Assembly (NCBI GenBank): GCA_002314945.1 | Contig: DCHV01000077.1 | Span: 386 to 16,563, forward strand | Direction of reading: 5' to 3' | Origin: Prevotellaceae bacterium UBA1743 | GTDB lineage: Bacteria > Bacteroidota > Bacteroidia > Bacteroidales > Bacteroidaceae | DNA: 16,178 nucleotides | In this document: piece after piece, positions 6,946 to 13,772 of the stretch | Layout of the letters: each line of letters opens with the position of its first letter | Numbering within the stretch: the stretch's first letter is position 1 | Notes under the pieces: model-generated | The model's database searches: none | Seen by the model: only the letters and a program-made list of their open reading frames with translations | Told to the model about the DNA's origin: nothing | Made by a program: the position numbers and the translations under genes

Positions 6946-8577
6946 ATGCGTACTAAAATTTGTGTTTTTCTGGCTTTGCTGAGCCTTCCGACCTTTGCCG
7001 CGGATTATGATGTGACGTTCCCCTCCCTGCTACGGGATATGACAGATCCAGCAGCTCATACACGATGGGAGAAACCTTCCTACCGATGCAGTCAGTCTTC
7101 CAGTTATTCACGTGAGTCGGTGACTCCTGCTACTGCTGCCGAGGATGGAAAATTCCGTCCCGAAAGTGGCAGGGATTGGGGTAAAGGATGGTTTGAGAAT
7201 CATGATTTCTCCAATTTCGTGAGAACGGAGGAAGTAGATGGGCAGACAGAGTATGTGATGCATTACCAGGAGGGTCCTGGATGTCTGGTGCGTATGTGGA
7301 CGGCCGTGGGTGGTCCCAGTGATGAAATAGGAGGTCTCATCAAAATCTATCTCGATGGTAGTGAAACGCCTGTGATAGCGATGGATAGCAAACGATTGTT
7401 GGGAAGCAATGGTTTGGTGGGCTATCCCTTTGCCTTCTATGCTCCTGCCAAGTCGGATAATGATACATGGAGAGGTAACAACCTCTTCCTGCCTATTCCC
7501 TACAACAGTGGATGCAAGGTGAGCTACCGCCCTTACATGGTGGATGGCCGTGCCACAGCGGAGTTCTTCTACTATCAGATCAACTACCGCTCCTACGAAG
7601 CAGGAACACGCGTGGAGAGTTACAATGGCGAGACTCTGAAAAAGTATGCCAAGGAACTGTATGCCTGCAGCACGATGTTGACAGGTGCACAGGATGTGCA
7701 GAAGGATGAGCAGGCCAAGGCTCGTCCTGGTACCTTGCGTCCTGGCAAAGCAAAAAGCTTCCGCGTGAAGGGTGAGAAGTGCATCACGAGCCTGAACGTG
7801 CAGATCAAGGCGGAGGATACCTCGAAAGCGTTGATGGGTACTATGCTGCGCGTGAAGTTCGATGGGGAGCAGACCGTGGATTGTCCCGTAGGCATGTTCT
7901 ACGGCATAGGCCCCTTCCAACTGCCTAATCATACGTTCTATGTGCAGACATGGCCTGATGGCATGATGACGACGTATTGGGTGATGCCATTCGAGAAAGA
8001 GACCACGGTAACCTTGGTGAACGAGAGTGATGAGGATGTCGATGTGGAATGTCTGCAGGCTACGGTGCGTGAAAGTGACTGGGATGACGACAAGTCGATG
8101 CATTTCTATGCTTCGTGGTGTTCATCAAAGGGTATCGACTCCAATACGAAATTCGACTACAACTATGTGAGCATCAAAGGAAAAGGTCGGTATGTGGCCG
8201 ACGGACTTTCCGTCTATAACTATTCTCCTGCCGAGAGAGGCGATACGTGGTGGGGAGAAGGTGACGAGAAGATCTTTGTCGATGGAGAGAGTTTCCCCTC
8301 TCATTTCGGAACAGGTACGGAGGACTACTACAGCTATGCCTATTGCCGTCCTCAACCCTTCTCGCATCCCTTCATCTCGCAGCCTATCGGCGATGGTAAC
8401 AAGACACCTGGGCAGAGTATGGACAACCGCTACCGTCTGCTGGACGATATCCCATTCGAGAAATCGTTTGACTTCTACATGGAGATATGGCATGCCTACT
8501 ATGATCCCATGGACTATGCTCCTGTCACTTTCTGGTATGCCTTCCCGGGGTGCAAATGGTCACATACGAATCCCTAA
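6946..8577 (+). CDS. Secreted GH172-family (DUF2961) glycoside hydrolase
   Basis: 543 residues from ATG 6946. MRTKICVFLALLSLPTFAA is a signal peptide, so the enzyme is exported to the periplasm or beyond. The start at 6862 would bury it and precede the promoter. DUF2961 landmarks are LRDMTDP (29-35), SSYSRESV, EGPGCLVRMWT (109-119), NNLFLPIPY (178-186), FGTGTEDYY (454-462) and YAPVTFWYAFPG (524-535). GH172 enzymes act on furanosides: difructose dianhydride I/alpha-fructofuranosidase and D-arabinofuranosidase activities are known. The two candidate catalytic glutamates E438 (WWGEGDE) and E459 (GTGTED) are 21 apart, matching my recollection of the characterised enzyme. The protein ends only 8 residues after FPG, shorter than many relatives but with no sign of damage. 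The araC gene starts 11 nt later. The substrate is unknown. Confidence 0.88.
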   Translation: MRTKICVFLALLSLPTFAADYDVTFPSLLRDMTDPAAHTRWEKPSYRCSQSSSYSRESVTPATAAEDGKFRPESGRDWGKGWFENHDFSNFVRTEEVDGQTEYVMHYQEGPGCLVRMWTAVGGPSDEIGGLIKIYLDGSETPVIAMDSKRLLGSNGLVGYPFAFYAPAKSDNDTWRGNNLFLPIPYNSGCKVSYRPYMVDGRATAEFFYYQINYRSYEAGTRVESYNGETLKKYAKELYACSTMLTGAQDVQKDEQAKARPGTLRPGKAKSFRVKGEKCITSLNVQIKAEDTSKALMGTMLRVKFDGEQTVDCPVGMFYGIGPFQLPNHTFYVQTWPDGMMTTYWVMPFEKETTVTLVNESDEDVDVECLQATVRESDWDDDKSMHFYASWCSSKGIDSNTKFDYNYVSIKGKGRYVADGLSVYNYSPAERGDTWWGEGDEKIFVDGESFPSHFGTGTEDYYSYAYCRPQPFSHPFISQPIGDGNKTPGQSMDNRYRLLDDIPFEKSFDFYMEIWHAYYDPMDYAPVTFWYAFPGCKWSHTNP

Positions 8578-8588
8578 GCCGATTGTAA

Positions 8589-9443
8589 ATGCGTACCCTG
8601 CACGTAGAGGATATTGACTTCATCGTGCTGAATTTAGGTTATGCTCAAACCAGCATTCACTGGGGCGATACAGACATCTCCTCGTCCTTTGCCCGTATCT
8701 ACTATGTGAGGAAAGGAAGGGCTTGCCTGCATCTGCCTACGGGGGATGTGGAGGCGACACCGGGACACTTGTATCTGGTACCTCCCAATGTACCCCATTC
8801 ATACGAGTGCGAACCAGAGTTTGGATTCTATTACCTCTTTGTCAACCCTCGTATGAGGACGGATATTTTCGACTTGTACGAATATCCTACCGAAGTGGCT
8901 TCCAACGAGGCTGCACAACTCCTCTTCGATAACTATTGCCGTCTCTATCCCTCGTTTCATCTGCCTACTCAGTCGGTGCACGACTTCGACACACACCCGA
9001 TGTATAGCGGGTATGCGAATGCTTTTGCACAGGTGGAACCCTACGAACAATTACAATTGCAGGGACTCGTCCTCATTATCTTCTCCTACTTCCAGAAACG
9101 GGCAAAGTGGAGGGAACAGGTTACTGATCCTCGAATGATGGATTTGGTTACCTATATCCAAGAGCATGTGCGTGAACCGATTTCCATCGATTCCCTTGCC
9201 GAAAGAGCCTGTCTGACGAAATCCTATCTGATCAGGGCTTTCAAGGAATCAACAGGTGTCTCACCCTTGCAATACATCTTACGTAAGAAGGTACAGGAGG
9301 CACAGTCGTTGCTTCTCACTACGCCCCTCAGCGTGGCAGAGGTGTCACATACGCTTGGCATGAATGATGTGTCCTATTTCATCCGCATGTTCAAGAAGGC
9401 ACTTGGCTACACTCCTATGGAATACCGAGAGAAACTACGATAG
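8589..9443 (+). CDS. AraC-family transcriptional regulator with cupin sensor domain
   Basis: 284 residues, the usual length. The N-terminal cupin/AraC-binding domain spans about 30-90, with VRKGRACLHLPTG and the PGHLYLVPPNVPHSYEC stretch (58-74) typical of sugar-sensing members. The C-terminal DNA-binding domain (about 180-284) has two helix-turn-helix units, ISIDSLAERACLTKSYLIRAFKE (198-220) and LSVAEVSHTLGMNDVSYFIRMFKK (247-270), ending GYTPMEYREKLR. There is no membrane segment, so it is a cytoplasmic one-component regulator, unlike the hybrid two-component or SusR-like systems common in polysaccharide utilisation loci. It starts 11 nt after the GH172 stop with no separate promoter seen, so it is probably co-expressed with that enzyme and may respond to its product. 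Targets might include the GH172 promoter and the repeats at 9440-9479; both are inference. Confidence 0.93.
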   Translation: MRTLHVEDIDFIVLNLGYAQTSIHWGDTDISSSFARIYYVRKGRACLHLPTGDVEATPGHLYLVPPNVPHSYECEPEFGFYYLFVNPRMRTDIFDLYEYPTEVASNEAAQLLFDNYCRLYPSFHLPTQSVHDFDTHPMYSGYANAFAQVEPYEQLQLQGLVLIIFSYFQKRAKWREQVTDPRMMDLVTYIQEHVREPISIDSLAERACLTKSYLIRAFKESTGVSPLQYILRKKVQEAQSLLLTTPLSVAEVSHTLGMNDVSYFIRMFKKALGYTPMEYREKLR

Positions 9444-9479
9444 GACATTACATTCCAGGAAATAGGACAAAATAGGCTA
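9440..9479 (+). repeat. ATAGGACA direct repeats upstream of the FadL-like promoter
   Basis: ATAGGACA occurs at 9440-9447 and again at 9462-9469, 22 bp apart, with a related ATAGGCTA at 9472-9479. They end 36 bp before the -33 element of the downstream promoter. Same-face direct repeats two helical turns apart are typical of AraC-family operators. The first copy overlaps the araC stop codon. The binding role is inference. Confidence 0.4.
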
Positions 9480-9515
9480 TTATTGGTGATAATACCCATT
9501 TTTTATAGGATTTTA

Positions 9516-9546
9516 TTTGTCGTAGTATCTTTTTGACCTACCTTTG
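9516..9546 (+). promoter_or_regulatory. Consensus Bacteroidetes promoter of the FadL-like gene
   Basis: TTTG at 9516-9519, exactly 19 nt, then TACCTTTG at 9539-9546, a perfect TTTG-N19-TAnnTTTG promoter. The predicted start is near 9552, giving a leader of about 24 nt to ATG 9576. It rules out the GTG at 9549 as translation start, since that would sit at or before the transcript end. Confidence 0.82.
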
Positions 9547-9575
9547 CGGTGCTATTTCAGAAAACAACAAAGAGT

Positions 9576-10928
9576 ATGAAGAAAAAGATTCTATTGGCTG
9601 TCCTCGTGACAGTATGTATGAGTGTGGATGCAGTGGCAGGAGGTCTGCTCACCAACTCCAACCAGAGTGCATCTTTCCTGCGTAACCCCAGCCGTGATGC
9701 GGTTATCGACATTGATGGTATGTATGTCAATCCTGCAGGTGTCGTTTTCATGCAGAAAGGATGGCATTTCGGATTGACAGGAATGAATGCGCATCAGTCG
9801 CGCGATATCGAAACAACGTTTGCTCCCCTGGCTATGAATTATGAGCATCTGGGTAATCCCACTCATCTCTACAAGGGGAATGCCTTGGCTCCTGTAGCTC
9901 CCTGTCTGCAGGCTGCCTACGTGGCTGATCGTTGGACGGCTGGTCTGAACTTCGCTTTCGGTAGCGGTGGTGGTAATTGCGAGTACCCCGATGCTGTCGC
10001 TGATTTGGAAGGTGCCTATGCGTTGCTGATGAAATCAACTCTTGGAGCAAATATGGATGCCTATTCCATGGATTCCTACCTGAAGGGTGGCGTGTATCAC
10101 TATTGCATTTCCCTGGGTGGTGCTTACAAAGTACTGGACAATCTGAGTGTGGGAGGTGGTTTGCGTGGCGTAATCGTTCGCAATAACTACGAAGGATATT
10201 TGCGCAATATACAGATTTACAATATGACAGCTACAGGAATGCTATATAATCCGAACATCAGTGGTATGATGCAGCCTTATTATCTCAACCTCGATTGCAC
10301 TCAGAAAGGCTTCGGCTTGACTCCCTACCTGAGCATCGACTGGAAACTGAACGACCATTGGAACTTCGCTGCCAAGTATGAGTTCAAGACCCGCTTGCGC
10401 TTGGAGAATGAAACGGAATTTGCAGGCCCTGCTCAAGCTCAGGCTATGCTCGGCCAGTTTGCAGATGGCACTTCCGTGGCAGACGACCTGCCTGCTATCA
10501 TCACATTAGGTGCTCAATACACCCCCATTCAGACAGTACGTCTCTCGGCAGGCTTCCATCACTATTTCGACAAGCAGGCAACCAAATACGCCGACCGCCA
10601 GAAATATGTCAACAAGGGTACTTCGGAATGTACATTGGGTGCAGAATGGGATTGTCTGAAGTGGCTTACTGTGAGCGGCGGCTGGCAGTTCACTCACTAC
10701 GATTTGGCTGATGAATATTTCTCCGACATGAATTTTACCATGTCCAGTCATCTTATCGGTGGCGGTTTCCGCTTCCATGTCCTACCTATGCTCAGCATAG
10801 ACCTCAGCGCGATGAAGAACTTCTATCAGACACGCGATGTTGTCACGACTTTGGCTGGATATGAGATGAAAGATCACTACATCCGCGACAATTACACCTT
10901 CGGCCTGGGTGTAAACCTGAATTTCTGA
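9576..10928 (+). CDS. FadL-like outer membrane protein (OmpP1/FadL/TodX family)
   Basis: 450 residues from ATG 9576. MKKKILLAVLVTVCMSVDAVAG is a signal peptide. The mature N-terminus GGLLTNSNQSASFLRNPSRDAV followed by DGMYVNPAGVVFM (48-60) matches the hatch region of FadL-type channels, where NPAG is the best conserved motif. The rest alternates short aromatic-rich strands (for example WHFGLTGM, WNFAAKYEFKTRL, LTVSGGWQFTHYDL), as in a beta-barrel, and ends FGLGVNLNF with the terminal Phe typical of outer-membrane proteins. Characterised members take up long-chain fatty acids or aromatic hydrocarbons; the cargo here is unknown. The gene has its own consensus promoter, and the next gene also has one, so it is probably transcribed alone. 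No clear terminator is seen after it. Confidence 0.87.
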   Translation: MKKKILLAVLVTVCMSVDAVAGGLLTNSNQSASFLRNPSRDAVIDIDGMYVNPAGVVFMQKGWHFGLTGMNAHQSRDIETTFAPLAMNYEHLGNPTHLYKGNALAPVAPCLQAAYVADRWTAGLNFAFGSGGGNCEYPDAVADLEGAYALLMKSTLGANMDAYSMDSYLKGGVYHYCISLGGAYKVLDNLSVGGGLRGVIVRNNYEGYLRNIQIYNMTATGMLYNPNISGMMQPYYLNLDCTQKGFGLTPYLSIDWKLNDHWNFAAKYEFKTRLRLENETEFAGPAQAQAMLGQFADGTSVADDLPAIITLGAQYTPIQTVRLSAGFHHYFDKQATKYADRQKYVNKGTSECTLGAEWDCLKWLTVSGGWQFTHYDLADEYFSDMNFTMSSHLIGGGFRFHVLPMLSIDLSAMKNFYQTRDVVTTLAGYEMKDHYIRDNYTFGLGVNLNF

Positions 10929-10948
10929 AAAAAAATAGCGGTCGCAAT

Positions 10949-10979
10949 TTTGCGGTTCGGCTAAATGATAGTATCTTTG
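10949..10979 (+). promoter_or_regulatory. Consensus promoter of the GHL10 gene, almost touching its ATG
   Basis: TTTG at 10949-10952, exactly 19 nt, then TATCTTTG at 10972-10979: a perfect TTTG-N19-TAnnTTTG match. The predicted start, near 10985, lies only about 3 nt before the ATG at 10988, so the mRNA would be nearly leaderless. Confidence 0.8.
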
Positions 10980-10987
10980 CTCCAATT

Positions 10988-12469
10988 ATGAGAACAAAGA
11001 TACTTTTTTTGCTCCTCTTCGTAGCCACTGTAGTGGTTGCGCAGAACCCTAAACGTGAGTTCCGTGGAGCGTGGATTCAGTGTGTGAATGGACAATGGCA
11101 GGGTGTGGGACGCGATCAGATGCAAGCTACCCTGACCTATCAGTTGGACGAATTGCAGAAGGATGGTATCAATGCCATCTTCTTCCAGGTACGAGCAGAA
11201 GGTGATGCCCTCTACGATAGCGCTCTGGAGCCTTGGAGCCGCTATTTGACAGGACAGCAGGGACGTGCTCCCGAACCTTATTGGGATCCCCTGGCATGGA
11301 TGGTGGAGCAGTGTCATGCACGTCAGATGGAACTCCATGCATGGATCAATCCTTTCCGCGGAAAGACGGCTGGTACAGCGCAGCTTGCTTCCAACCATCA
11401 GTATGCACAACACCCCGAGCGATTCTTTAGTTACAAGGATCAGCTTATCTTCGACCCTGGTTTCCCCGAGAACCGTGATTTCATCTGTCAGGTGGCTTGC
11501 GATATAGCAGCACGCTACGACATCGACGGCTTGCATATCGATGATTATTTCTATCCCTATCCCGCTGCAGGAATGCCTATCCCCGATGACGCATCATACG
11601 CATCATACGGCAATGGAATGGACCGCGGCGACTGGCGTAGGCAGAATATCAACCAGTTCATCCAGCAGTTGCAGCTCAGCCTGCGTGCAGTGAAACCCTG
11701 GATGAAGTTCGGTGTATCACCTTTTGGCATCTACCGCAATCAGGGAAGTGATCCTGATGGTAGTAATACACGAGGACTGCAGGCATACGATGATCTGTAT
11801 GCCGACGTGTTGGCATGGGTGAACAATGGATGGGTTGATTACAACATTCCTCAGATCTATTGGGAGATTGGACACAAGGCGGCCGATTACGAGGGACTTA
11901 TCCAATGGTGGAGCAACCATACTGGCATACGTCCTCTCTATGTAGGACAGAGCGTGGAGCGTACCGTACGTGCTGCCGACCTGCAGAATCCTCAGATTCA
12001 TCAGATGCAGCGTAAGTACACTCTCCAACGTTCACTTCCTGGAATCTATGGCAGCTGCCAGTGGTATGCCAAGGCCGTAGTGGAAAACGAGGGAAATTAT
12101 GGCACTACCCTGCGTCAGGTCTATCACAATACACCTGCTCTGCAACCTATGATGCCTTGGATAGACAGCAAGGCTCCCAAGAAACCGCGTAAGTGCAAGG
12201 TGGTGTGGACCGAGGATGGCCCCGTCTTGTTCTGGTCTGCCCCTCGTGGCAGCAGCGAGATGAACAAGGCACGCCAGTACGTAGTATATCGCTTTGTTGC
12301 AGGAGAACCTATTGATCTGGAGAATAGTGCCAACATCTTGTGCATCACCAGCAATACGTTCCTGAGTCTTCCCTACCAAGGTGGCACTACCCCCTACGTG
12401 TATGTGGTCACGGCACTTGACCGTCTCCACAACGAGTCTAAGGCTGTGAAGAAGATGGTGCTATTGTAA
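10988..12469 (+). CDS. Secreted GHL10-family (DUF187) glycosyl hydrolase-like protein
   Basis: 493 residues. MRTKILFLLLFVATVVVAQ is a signal peptide without a lipobox cysteine, so the protein is probably periplasmic or secreted. The GHL10 TIM-barrel domain runs from REFRGAWIQCV (23-33) to about 380. Landmarks are DGINAIFFQVRAEGDALY (59-76), ELHAWINPFR (115-124), IFDPGFPENRDFI, the acidic strand DGLHIDDYFYPYP (180-192), KFGVSPFGIYRN (240-251) and DYNIPQIYWEIG (284-295). Residues about 400-493 look like a fibronectin-III-like beta domain (LFWSAP to YVVTALD). The E. coli relative DigH (YddW) cleaves denuded peptidoglycan strands, so a cell-wall substrate is plausible but unproven. The start is fixed by the signal peptide, as the next Met (residue 45) lies inside the barrel. 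The last 32 bp overlap the convergent DUF4230 gene. Confidence 0.88.
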   Translation: MRTKILFLLLFVATVVVAQNPKREFRGAWIQCVNGQWQGVGRDQMQATLTYQLDELQKDGINAIFFQVRAEGDALYDSALEPWSRYLTGQQGRAPEPYWDPLAWMVEQCHARQMELHAWINPFRGKTAGTAQLASNHQYAQHPERFFSYKDQLIFDPGFPENRDFICQVACDIAARYDIDGLHIDDYFYPYPAAGMPIPDDASYASYGNGMDRGDWRRQNINQFIQQLQLSLRAVKPWMKFGVSPFGIYRNQGSDPDGSNTRGLQAYDDLYADVLAWVNNGWVDYNIPQIYWEIGHKAADYEGLIQWWSNHTGIRPLYVGQSVERTVRAADLQNPQIHQMQRKYTLQRSLPGIYGSCQWYAKAVVENEGNYGTTLRQVYHNTPALQPMMPWIDSKAPKKPRKCKVVWTEDGPVLFWSAPRGSSEMNKARQYVVYRFVAGEPIDLENSANILCITSNTFLSLPYQGGTTPYVYVVTALDRLHNESKAVKKMVLL

Positions 12470-13043
12470 TCTCCACCACTCGATAACCCATCGTGCGGAA
12501 GAGAGCCTCCAACTGAGTGCGGGCGTTCTCTTCCGCACGTTTTTTATTCTCGGGAGTCAGACAGCGGGCTTTCATGCGCGTCTGAGCACGTTGGTACATT
12601 TCTTCGCGTTCCTCGGCACTCCATTCTCCCCGTTCGAAGAAACTGCGCGAACGGGCCTCGTCGATGAAGTTCTGGTCAAGCAGGTCGATGGCAGGGAGCG
12701 ACAGGATGGCAGAGTCACCCAAATAGGTAGCCCACAGTGAGTCGCACTGGTCGAAGTTGATACCCAGACGTAGCGTGCCGCTGTAGATGCGTGCTAATTG
12801 ATCGCCGGGGCGGAAAAAGTGTTTCTTCACTGTATCTACCAGTTCCTCGTCGCGGATGCTCAGAAATTCCCATTCACCTATTTTTTCCATGTGTATGATG
12901 TGGGCAGGCGTCTTGTCGATGGCTTTGTTGTGATACAAGCTAAAGGGAATCTTGGCACCTTTACCGAGCCACGTCAGAATAAGGTACATAGCCACCAGGA
13001 AGGCGATGTAGAGGATGATGCGTAGATAGGGCCTTTTTTTCAT
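12438..13043 (-). CDS. DUF4230 protein, N-terminally membrane-anchored
   Basis: 201 residues. After MKKRPYLR a single hydrophobic segment (about 9-26, IILYIAFLVAMYLILTWL) should anchor it in the inner membrane with the rest in the periplasm. The body matches DUF4230: a beta-rich part (GDQLARIYSGTLRLGINFDQ, ILSLPAIDLLD), then a charged alpha-helical stretch with EEREEMYQRA and ENKKRAEENARTQLEALF, and a final MGYRVVEITI. DUF4230 has no established function. It begins 9 nt after the DUF4230 lipoprotein gene, with which it shares the helical C-terminus and the MGY ending, so the two are probably diverged paralogues that may act together. Its last 32 bp overlap the GHL10 gene on the other strand, and it encodes through that gene's terminator hairpin. 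Confidence 0.85.
   Translation of the reverse strand: MKKRPYLRIILYIAFLVAMYLILTWLGKGAKIPFSLYHNKAIDKTPAHIIHMEKIGEWEFLSIRDEELVDTVKKHFFRPGDQLARIYSGTLRLGINFDQCDSLWATYLGDSAILSLPAIDLLDQNFIDEARSRSFFERGEWSAEEREEMYQRAQTRMKARCLTPENKKRAEENARTQLEALFRTMGYRVVEITIAPSSSQP
12492..12545 (+). terminator. Intrinsic terminator of the GHL10 gene, inside convergent coding DNA
   Basis: CGTGCGGAAGAG (12492-12503) and CTCTTCCGCACG (12528-12539) form a perfect 12-bp GC-rich stem, extendable inward by an A-T, a G-T and a C-G pair, followed at once by six T and ATT. It begins 23 nt after the GHL10 stop. On the minus strand no T tract follows, so it should terminate only rightward transcription. The same bases encode the C-terminal helix of the DUF4230 protein. 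Confidence 0.85.
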
Positions 13044-13052
13044 TGTGCTTTC

Positions 13053-13742
13053 TTAGGGTTGTGTGGGATAGTTCAGCAGGATGGTTCCTCCTTCCATGGG
13101 AGTTGGCACAGGGCTCGTCTTCTCCAAGTCATTTCGGAAAGTGATGACGATATGGTCTGCCTCGTACCCCATACGTTGTATGATAGGCATGAGCAGGGTA
13201 GCCGCATTCTCTCTTGCTTTCTGAATCAGTCCCATTTCGGGGAGTGATTGTATGATGCTCTCCACTCCCTGTCGTGTGAAGTCGCTCATCTCGCTGTCCG
13301 AGTATCGTGAGCGTAGGAAGCCTGTGTATTGCCTTACCTGCTTATGTTCCACCTTCGAGGCTGTCACTTCCACTTCTGGGTCGGGTAGGGTGATGTGGAT
13401 GAATCCGTCCTTCTTCTCCACATTCCCCTCATCAAATGACGAGAAGTCGATGTAGGCTTTCAGAGTCACGTCGATAGGAATGGCTATTTTCCGATCTCCC
13501 AAATCAAGGGCGTGGTCATATTTCATGCCTAAGATACTACCCTGCAGACGCAATACATCATCGTGTGTCACTATTTTGTGCACCAAGCATTCAGTCGTGT
13601 AGAGACGGCTCTGTTCGCTGATGCGTTGAATCAGCAAAGTTGTGTCATCCTGTGAAGTGGGCACTTCGGAGATATTCTCCTTCTGTCGGCAGGCCGTCGT
13701 GCACAGGAGGGTTGAGAGAACGAAGTATTTTATGCTTCTCAT
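13053..13742 (-). CDS. DUF4230 lipoprotein
   Basis: 229 residues. The N-terminus MRSIKYFVLSTLLCTTAC is a lipoprotein-type signal with candidate lipidated Cys18 (lipobox-like TTAC, not ideal at -3). No acidic surface-export signal follows the Cys (RQKENIS), so a periplasm-facing lipoprotein is more likely than a surface one. The DUF4230 body has a beta-rich part (IAIPIDVTLKAYIDFSSF, GFIHITLPDPEVEVTASKVEHK) and a helical part (ARENAATLLMPIIQRMGY) ending with VITF. It differs clearly from its downstream paralogue but shares the same order of parts. The gene begins 30 nt after the DUF6259 stop and is followed after 9 nt by the second DUF4230 gene, so all three are probably one transcript. Function unknown. 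Confidence 0.85.
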   Translation of the reverse strand: MRSIKYFVLSTLLCTTACRQKENISEVPTSQDDTTLLIQRISEQSRLYTTECLVHKIVTHDDVLRLQGSILGMKYDHALDLGDRKIAIPIDVTLKAYIDFSSFDEGNVEKKDGFIHITLPDPEVEVTASKVEHKQVRQYTGFLRSRYSDSEMSDFTRQGVESIIQSLPEMGLIQKARENAATLLMPIIQRMGYEADHIVITFRNDLEKTSPVPTPMEGGTILLNYPTQP

Positions 13743-13772
13743 GATGAACTGTTTGGCAGGGGAGAAGGGGGA

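Noticed and set aside
7108..8103. Long open frame (331 codons) antisense to the GH172 gene
   Set aside because: It lies entirely within a convincing family member with signal peptide, promoter and motifs; the product is His/Ile-rich and resembles nothing I know.
8536..8577. GH172 C-terminus considered as truncated by a frameshift
   Set aside because: The frame is intact through the conserved YAPVTFWYAFPG end of the domain and the alternative frames carry no recognisable continuation, so a natural short end is simpler.
9478..9504. Hairpin TATTAT-TGGTG-ATAATA followed by T-rich sequence after araC, considered as a terminator
   Set aside because: The stem is six A-T pairs only, too weak to call, and the T run is separated from it.
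9549..9575. GTG start for the FadL-like protein
   Set aside because: It coincides with the predicted transcription start of a perfect promoter and would precede a standard signal peptide.
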